Both the position numbers and the translations under genes were made by a program. This document shows positions 28,803 to 33,174 of a stretch of DNA of 33,174 nucleotides, piece after piece; position 1 is the stretch's first letter; the number at the start of each line of letters is the position of its first letter. The stretch comes from a virus. The stretch covers positions 1 through 33,174 of IMG/VR virus record IMGVR_UViG_3300043419_000368; one strand, given 5' to 3'. The notes beneath the pieces were generated by a model. It did no database searches, was not told the origin of the DNA, and worked only from the letters and a program-made list of their open reading frames with translations.

Positions 28803-29345
28803 ATGGCTTGTGACTTAACCACAGGATTTACGCTCGGATGCCTTGAAGGTATCGGAGGTGTTAAAGAAATTTTGATTGCTAACTACGATGACTTCACATC
28901 GGGTATTACCTATGGTGGTCCTGATGGTGAGGTAGACGGATTACCAACTGCTACAATCTTCCGTTATGTACCATTCCGCAACAGCGGTTCTTACATTGAA
29001 ACGGTGCAGAAGAATTTAGAAACAGGTACTTTGTTTTTCTCGCAAGAAGTTCAATGGACTTTCGGTAAGTTGAACCAAGAAATGCGTAATGAGTTTTTGA
29101 ACGTAGCGAAAGCAAAGATGATTGTATTTGTTCGTACTAATGATGATCAAATCTTGTTGCTAGGTGCAGGTGAAGGTGCGCAGCTTACTGCTGGTACTGT
29201 TCAATCAGGCGCACAGAAAGCAGATTTGATGGGTTATCAAGTTACTGCAACTGCTGAAGAACTCACACCTGCTGTGCATCTTGAGCCGTTCACATCAGTA
29301 CCTTTCGATAACTTCGCAGGTATTACTGTAAGCCCTGCTTACTAA
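28803..29345 (+). CDS. Structural protein, possible major tail or head protein (180 aa)
   Basis: The 180-aa protein starts MACDLTTGFTLGCLEGIGGV and has QEVQWTFGKLNQEMRNEFLN, then KMIVFVRTNDDQILLLGAGE and MGYQVTATAEELTPAVHLEP. The pattern of a short Cys/Gly-rich start and an Ile/Val strand-rich second half is common in Bacteroidota phage structural proteins, and may be a tail tube or head-tail protein. The two flanking terminators give it its own transcription dose. Confidence 0.6.
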   Translation: MACDLTTGFTLGCLEGIGGVKEILIANYDDFTSGITYGGPDGEVDGLPTATIFRYVPFRNSGSYIETVQKNLETGTLFFSQEVQWTFGKLNQEMRNEFLNVAKAKMIVFVRTNDDQILLLGAGEGAQLTAGTVQSGAQKADLMGYQVTATAEELTPAVHLEPFTSVPFDNFAGITVSPAY

Positions 29346-29369
29346 GAATTGTTTCCGTTTGTGTTCTTG

Positions 29370-29399
29370 TTGTATTGAGAAAAGGGCAGGTTATATTTG
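29370..29399 (+). promoter_or_regulatory. Bacteroidota-type promoter set inside a terminator hairpin
   Basis: TTG (29370-29372), 19 nt, TATATTTG (29392-29399). The -7 box lies in the loop of the hairpin at 29380-29411. It would restart transcription for the portal and downstream genes right where upstream transcripts end. Confidence 0.65.
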
Positions 29400-29413
29400 A
29401 CTTGCCCTTTTTT
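29380..29413 (+). terminator. Hairpin terminator with promoter in its loop
   Basis: AAAAGGGCA (29380-29388) pairs with TGCCCTTTT (29403-29411), loop of 14 nt, then T-run. It ends transcripts from the 180-aa gene. Confidence 0.8.
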
Positions 29414-29427
29414 AATTAAAGAGGCCA

Positions 29428-29817
29428 ATGATATATCTAACTACAAATACAGCTAATCAGCAAGTGTATCTATCGCTTGACGAAGCAAGGCAGTATTACA
29501 GCACAGCATTCACAAACTATCTTATTATTCTCACACACGAAGAGAATAGCACTACCGGTAACAAGCTTGCACAGGTTGCAACGGTTGTTAGTGAATCGGT
29601 AAGAATTACACACCTAACCATTACCACAGTTGGCTTAACTTTGGCGGGTAGATACCGCTATGAAGTATACGGCCAAAATTCTCCATCTAATACTAATCCG
29701 ACAAATGCTGCTGTTGTTGGTATTGTGGAGCGTGGGTATGCTGTTTTAAATGACAATACAAGTTGGTTTGACGTACCTGTCAATACCATACCAAACGATA
29801 TAATATATGAACCATAA
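29428..29817 (+). CDS. Conserved small head-region protein (129 aa)
   Basis: The 129-aa protein is beta-rich (QVYLSLDEARQYYSTAFTN, then YLIILTHEENSTTGNK, YRYEVYGQNSP) and ends in a WFDVPVN segment. Proteins with this arrangement sit next to portal genes in many Bacteroidota phages, function unknown. An AAAGAGG stretch precedes its start. It overlaps the portal start by 11 nt. Confidence 0.65.
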   Translation: MIYLTTNTANQQVYLSLDEARQYYSTAFTNYLIILTHEENSTTGNKLAQVATVVSESVRITHLTITTVGLTLAGRYRYEVYGQNSPSNTNPTNAAVVGIVERGYAVLNDNTSWFDVPVNTIPNDIIYEP

Positions 29818-31597
29818 CGAATCAAACATAGTATCGCTAAAGCTTAGTGAATACGTAGCTAAGAGTGATGCAGAAAAAGTCGACCGCAAAGGCTGGGTAA
29901 ACTACGGAGATGCAAACGACTTCCCGCAGTACCTACGTGACCTATCACACGAATCACCTGTACACGGTTCGCTCGTTGTGGCTATTGGTGATATGATTGC
30001 GGGTAAGGGTATCCAGTCTGAACAATATCAGGCCGAACTCGATGCATTAAAAATTGATGAACTAACCTATGCGTGTGCGCATGACTTGAAGTTGTTTGGT
30101 GGTTTCTTTATCGAAGTAATTTGGAGCAATGATAGGACTGTTATATCAAAGCTCAATGCCATACCATTTGAAGAGTGCCGCATCGCAATCAGTCAAGAAG
30201 ACGAAAGCGAAGTAGGTATCTACCACAGTTACGATTGGTCAAACATTCGTAAGAAAAAGAACACGCCTGAGTTCATACCTAAATATAACTACCTTACACG
30301 TAACGAAGAACCACGCCAAATCTATTGGTGCTTTACATACACAGGTAGTGATTCATACCCGCGCCCTGATTACTGGAGTGCGATTAACTATATAGAGTTA
30401 GATAAGCAGATATCTATATTCCATATCAACCAAATTTCGAACGGTCTTTTCCCTTCTACTATTATCAACTTCTACAATGGGCAAGCAACGCCTGAACAGA
30501 AGCAACAGATGATGTTAGACTGGGAAAATAAGATGAGTGGCGCACGTAATGCAGGAAAGGTTGTGATGTTCTTCAATGAACGTGATCAACCTAAGACTGA
30601 GATTACACCATTCCCTGTTAATGACGCAGATAAGCAGTATCAGTTAATGAATGATACGGCACAGCAAAAGATAATCACAGCACACCGTGTTACTACGCCA
30701 CTTCTTTTCGGTATACGCGACACAGGCGGTGGATTTGGTAGCAACAAAGACGAAATGGCTACAGGTTTGGAGATATTCAACAAACAAGTAGTAGAACCTT
30801 ATCAGGCTAAAATCAATAAGAGCATTACCGAACTATTGAGCAATCAAATGCCGGGTGTAAATCTTATGATTGTTCCTAACACGCCATTAATTACAGAGCA
30901 GGCAGCAGTAGCACCCGATGCAAGTGCAACAGGCAATGTTGCTGCTCCTGCATCTTTAGACGCTGAACAAATTAGTTCGATAGTGCAAGCTACATTGATG
31001 GCTTTTGAAAAAAAAAAAGATGATAGCACAGCAGGAGATGCATTGATTGCATTAGGTGAAGATTGGAAAGAAGAATGGATTTTGATTGATGCGTATAACG
31101 CTGATGAAGAAATTGAGCATGAGTTTGCGGTGCGCACGGGTGCGGCAAGACCAGCGGCAAAGAGTGAACAGGATGCCATTATCGATGGTAAGTACTTTAT
31201 TACACGTTATGTGTATGCAGGTAGTTTTACCCATGATAATATGCGCCCATTCTGCAAGAAGATGGTGGAAGCGGGTAAGCTATATCGCAAAGAAGATATA
31301 GTTTCAATGGAGAATGTCGCAGTTAATCCCGGATGGGGGCCTGAAGGAGCGGCTACATATGACATTTGGTTTTACAAAGGCGGTGGTAATTGCCGTCACT
31401 TTTGGGAGAAGCGTGTATATGTAGATGCAAGTGGTGCAAAGATTAACCCTAATGACCCCGATGCTAAGAGAATAGCGGTTGCACTTGCTGAACGCATGGG
31501 TTATAAAGTGCGTAATAATGCACTTGTTGCAAAACTTCCTGAAGACATGCCACACAACGGCTTCCTTCCAACAAATCCTATTTACGGTAATCAATAA
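29807..31597 (+). CDS. Portal protein fused to an extra C-terminal domain
   Basis: The 596-aa protein has portal features in residues 1-390: WVNYGDANDFPQYLRDL near the start, ISQEDESEVGIYHSYDW, IFHINQISNGLFPSTII, then HRVTTPLLFGIRDTGGGFGS. At codons 401-404 it meets an A11 run (31008-31018), then a 190-residue C-terminal domain (RPFCKKMVEAGKLYRKEDIV, then YDIWFYKGGGNCRHFWEKRV) that in related phages is found as a C-terminal or separate piece near head proteins. The portal forms the DNA gate of the head. The fused part may add a head-binding or protein-ejection role. One frame, no break. Confidence 0.8.
   Translation: MNHNESNIVSLKLSEYVAKSDAEKVDRKGWVNYGDANDFPQYLRDLSHESPVHGSLVVAIGDMIAGKGIQSEQYQAELDALKIDELTYACAHDLKLFGGFFIEVIWSNDRTVISKLNAIPFEECRIAISQEDESEVGIYHSYDWSNIRKKKNTPEFIPKYNYLTRNEEPRQIYWCFTYTGSDSYPRPDYWSAINYIELDKQISIFHINQISNGLFPSTIINFYNGQATPEQKQQMMLDWENKMSGARNAGKVVMFFNERDQPKTEITPFPVNDADKQYQLMNDTAQQKIITAHRVTTPLLFGIRDTGGGFGSNKDEMATGLEIFNKQVVEPYQAKINKSITELLSNQMPGVNLMIVPNTPLITEQAAVAPDASATGNVAAPASLDAEQISSIVQATLMAFEKKKDDSTAGDALIALGEDWKEEWILIDAYNADEEIEHEFAVRTGAARPAAKSEQDAIIDGKYFITRYVYAGSFTHDNMRPFCKKMVEAGKLYRKEDIVSMENVAVNPGWGPEGAATYDIWFYKGGGNCRHFWEKRVYVDASGAKINPNDPDAKRIAVALAERMGYKVRNNALVAKLPEDMPHNGFLPTNPIYGNQ
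31008..31018 (+). other. A11 run at the portal/extra-domain junction
   Basis: Eleven A code Glu-Lys-Lys-Lys between the two parts of the portal fusion. A slip by polymerase or ribosome in either direction meets a stop within about 12 codons (TGA at 31020-31022 or 31045-31047 region), which would give a portal without the extra part. Confidence 0.6.
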
Positions 31598-31605
31598 TCA
31601 CAACT

Positions 31606-32175
31606 ATGCCTGAAGTACTATTAATATCCGAAAACTTTGTCAAGAAATACACCACCGTGAATGGTAGTGTTGACCCTAATCTTATCTATCCTGCCGTATA
31701 TCTTGCACAGGACAAGTGGCTGCTTCCCTTTTTGGGAACTGATTTGTTGAATAAGATAAAAGCAGATGTCGCAGGGGGCACGATAAGCGGTAACTACGAA
31801 ACACTACTTGAAGACTACATACAAAAGATGCTTCTATGGTGGGTAATGGTGGAGCTTATGCCTAACCTTAGCTACCGTATGGACAATGGAACGCTAGTGC
31901 AGCGTCAAAGCGAAGACACCGTAGCGGTAAGCGACCTTGTTATGAAGGATATGATAGACCGTGCAAGGCAAAATGCAGAACACTACACAACTTTGTTAGT
32001 CGATTACTTGTGTGCTAACTCAAGTTTATTCCCGGAATACTCAACAGCTACGTGGCCTGATAGATCACCACGCACAGATGTTACAAATACGCTGAACTAT
32101 CAATTCAGTTCGGGCAATACATCCACATCATACCGTCCTACCTACTCACGTAATATCATCAATCGCATACCATGA
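31606..32175 (+). CDS. Head-tail connector-like protein (DUF6712 type)
   Basis: The 189-aa protein has the pattern of DUF6712 connector proteins of Bacteroidota phages: LLISENFVKKYTTVNGSVDP, an I.PAI..AQ..WL-like segment (VYLAQDKWLLPFLGTDLLNK), YIQKMLLWWVMVELMPNLSY, and a polar tail. It probably joins portal and tail. The 3' end overlaps the small gene that follows as ATGA. Confidence 0.75.
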   Translation: MPEVLLISENFVKKYTTVNGSVDPNLIYPAVYLAQDKWLLPFLGTDLLNKIKADVAGGTISGNYETLLEDYIQKMLLWWVMVELMPNLSYRMDNGTLVQRQSEDTVAVSDLVMKDMIDRARQNAEHYTTLLVDYLCANSSLFPEYSTATWPDRSPRTDVTNTLNYQFSSGNTSTSYRPTYSRNIINRIP

Positions 32176-32294
32176 GTGAAAAGAAGACACTGAAGCAAGA
32201 CTATACAGAACGCTTGCGTAAATACGAGCGTGAATTGCAATTAAAACTTAGAGCAAATGGCAAGCAAGCAGAAACAACCAGTGACAAAAAATAG
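32172..32294 (+). CDS. Small charged helical protein (40 aa)
   Basis: A 40-aa frame beginning MSEKKTLKQDYTERLRKYER and continuing as Lys- and Glu-rich helix. It overlaps both neighbours (ATGA at its start; holin start 38 nt before its end). No family recognised. Confidence 0.55.
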   Translation: MSEKKTLKQDYTERLRKYERELQLKLRANGKQAETTSDKK

Positions 32295-32667
32295 CCATTT
32301 AAAAAAGCTATTGTATAATGCCAAATTATTTGATGGCATTTGGTCTATTCCCCTTGCCTTCGCTTTGTTTACCGTAGCAGGTGCGATAAGTTACAGCTAC
32401 TTTGGTGATGCTTTGATTAGCACAGAGTACATCCAGTACATCGTGCTTGCAGGTTTCATCATGGTGTTTGCAAACTTCGTGACTTTCTTAGGCATACGCT
32501 TTAACTTTAGCGCATTGCAAAAGGCGGTCTATGATAAAGAAATAAAGTACGAACTAAATACATATCTAACGACATGGCAAAAGGTTGTCTTATACCTGCT
32601 CTTATATGCATTTTACTTTGCAGCTTTTCTATTCGTATTGCGAACGCTAATGACGGTTATTGTGTAA
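32257..32667 (+). CDS. Holin-like membrane protein
   Basis: The 136-aa protein has three transmembrane helices (about residues 31-52, 60-82 and 108-134) and a basic N-terminus (KQKQPVTKNSHLKKLLYNAK). This is class I holin topology. It lies just before the endolysin, so it likely times lysis. No conserved holin family motif is evident, so the call rests on topology and place. Confidence 0.7.
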   Translation: MASKQKQPVTKNSHLKKLLYNAKLFDGIWSIPLAFALFTVAGAISYSYFGDALISTEYIQYIVLAGFIMVFANFVTFLGIRFNFSALQKAVYDKEIKYELNTYLTTWQKVVLYLLLYAFYFAAFLFVLRTLMTVIV

Positions 32668-32717
32668 GGTTCACGGCCTTATCATTCGTAGGCGTAAAGG
32701 AGAAAGGCGGTAACAAT

Positions 32718-33149
32718 ATGGCATTTACTGACCAATACTTGCAGTACATCATGAGCTTGCAAGGGTGGAAACCTACCTACCATTGGTGCAGTTTCTTTGT
32801 TGCTGCCATGCTGGATGAGTGTGGAATACCTCACAAGATTAGTGGATGGTCGCCTACTGCCTACAACAAGAATGATGTCATATATACAGACGGTAAATTC
32901 TATCAATCGTACAACCCGAATGATGTACTGGTAATGACTTTATCGTATAGCCATTTTAGAAAGAGTAACAGGTATAAGGCTATCGGTCACACCGGTATAG
33001 TTTACCGTATCAATCCGTATTCAGTACGCACCATTGAAGGCAATACCAATGATTCAGGTTCACGTGACGGGCGCAGTAGTGGTGGTGTATATGTCAAGAT
33101 AAGACCATTGAATAAGAACATACACATAACAAGATGGAAAAAGGCATGA
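32718..33149 (+). CDS. Endolysin, CHAP/NlpC-P60-like cysteine peptidase or amidase
   Basis: The predicted protein is 143 aa from ATG 32718, with AAAGGAG (32696-32702) about 15 nt upstream. It has HWCSFFVAAML with catalytic Cys24, AIGHTGIVYRI with His91 and TIEGNTN with Glu107/Asn109, the Cys-His-Glu/Asn triad of CHAP-like peptidoglycan hydrolases. It would cut peptide or amide bonds in the wall. An in-frame ATG at 32574 adds 48 residues that look like a signal peptide (see findings). No cell-wall binding domain. The gene runs past the circular join. Confidence 0.85.
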   Translation: MAFTDQYLQYIMSLQGWKPTYHWCSFFVAAMLDECGIPHKISGWSPTAYNKNDVIYTDGKFYQSYNPNDVLVMTLSYSHFRKSNRYKAIGHTGIVYRINPYSVRTIEGNTNDSGSRDGRSSGGVYVKIRPLNKNIHITRWKKA

Positions 33150-33174
33150 AGCGCATAGCACTTTATATAGGCAT
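32947..33174. repeat. Terminal direct repeat, right copy (circular closure)
   Basis: Right copy of the 228-base overlap with 1-228, carrying C at 33047 where the left copy has T. Genes that cross the join are the endolysin and the first spanin-like gene. Their intact versions are at 32718-33149 and 200-601. Confidence 0.95.
33146..33174 (+). CDS. Spanin-like protein A, N-terminal fragment at the right edge
   Basis: First nine or ten codons of the gene that is whole at 200-601, repeated because the contig overlaps itself. Confidence 0.85.

Noticed and set aside
1-33174. tRNA genes, CRISPR arrays, integrase or attachment sites
   Set aside because: None seen on reading through; absence by eye only, a tRNA scan and integrase profile search would be decisive.

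Overview
This window is a complete tailed-phage genome. The first 228 bases (1-228) recur at the end (32947-33174) with one synonymous mismatch, so the contig closes into a circle of about 32,946 bp. That circle is either a circularly permuted or a terminally redundant genome. The host is probably a member of the Bacteroidota. Three promoters match that phylum's consensus (TTG or TTTG, 19 nt, TAnnTTTG), at 10494-10524, 12743-12772 and 29370-29399. One secreted protein has the phylum's typical signal-peptide ending (VSFA/Q), and the terminase small subunit starts with the NPNGRP pattern seen in these phages. The tape measure (750 aa) and the presence of tail-tube and baseplate genes point to a siphovirus. 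I see no integrase, tRNA, CRISPR array, DNA polymerase or helicase.

Leftward arm (12707 down to 2649, minus strand). This looks like the early and DNA-metabolism operon. It is tightly packed, with many ATGA or TAATG overlaps. From the promoter inward it carries a zinc-ribbon protein, a small HTH protein, a VRR-NUC nuclease, a tail-anchored membrane protein, a DUF6291-type replisome organizer with a 12-unit tandem repeat inside it, small paralogous proteins, an SSB-tipped protein, the terminase large subunit, a Rad52-type annealing protein, a YqaJ-type exonuclease, a small alpha/beta-hydrolase, and a cluster of small unknown proteins with a winged-helix regulator. A 168-bp regulatory gap at 6434-6601 holds twin 18-bp inverted repeats.

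Rightward arm (about 12806 to 33174, continuing across the join to 2618). This is the late operon: a sigma-like factor, a Cys-rich protein, the terminase small subunit, a tail assembly chaperone with a T9 slippery site, tail fiber, tail completion, baseplate and tape-measure genes, then XkdF-like protease, scaffold, major capsid protein, portal fused to an extra domain, connector, holin, endolysin, a spanin-like overlapping pair, a metallophosphoesterase and a small HExxH protein. Tail genes precede head genes. Hairpin terminators at 26956, 28764, 29380 and 2283 divide the operon. A minus-strand ribbon-helix-helix gene sits antisense to it at 27005-27136.

The most interesting signals are: a -1 frameshift site in the tail chaperone; a gene with a perfect Shine-Dalgarno site but an ATA start; a sigma-like gene whose coding signal extends about 40 codons upstream of its first ATG; an origin-like repeat array inside the replication gene; twin operators one integral number of helical turns apart; and an unusual two-gene spanin candidate.
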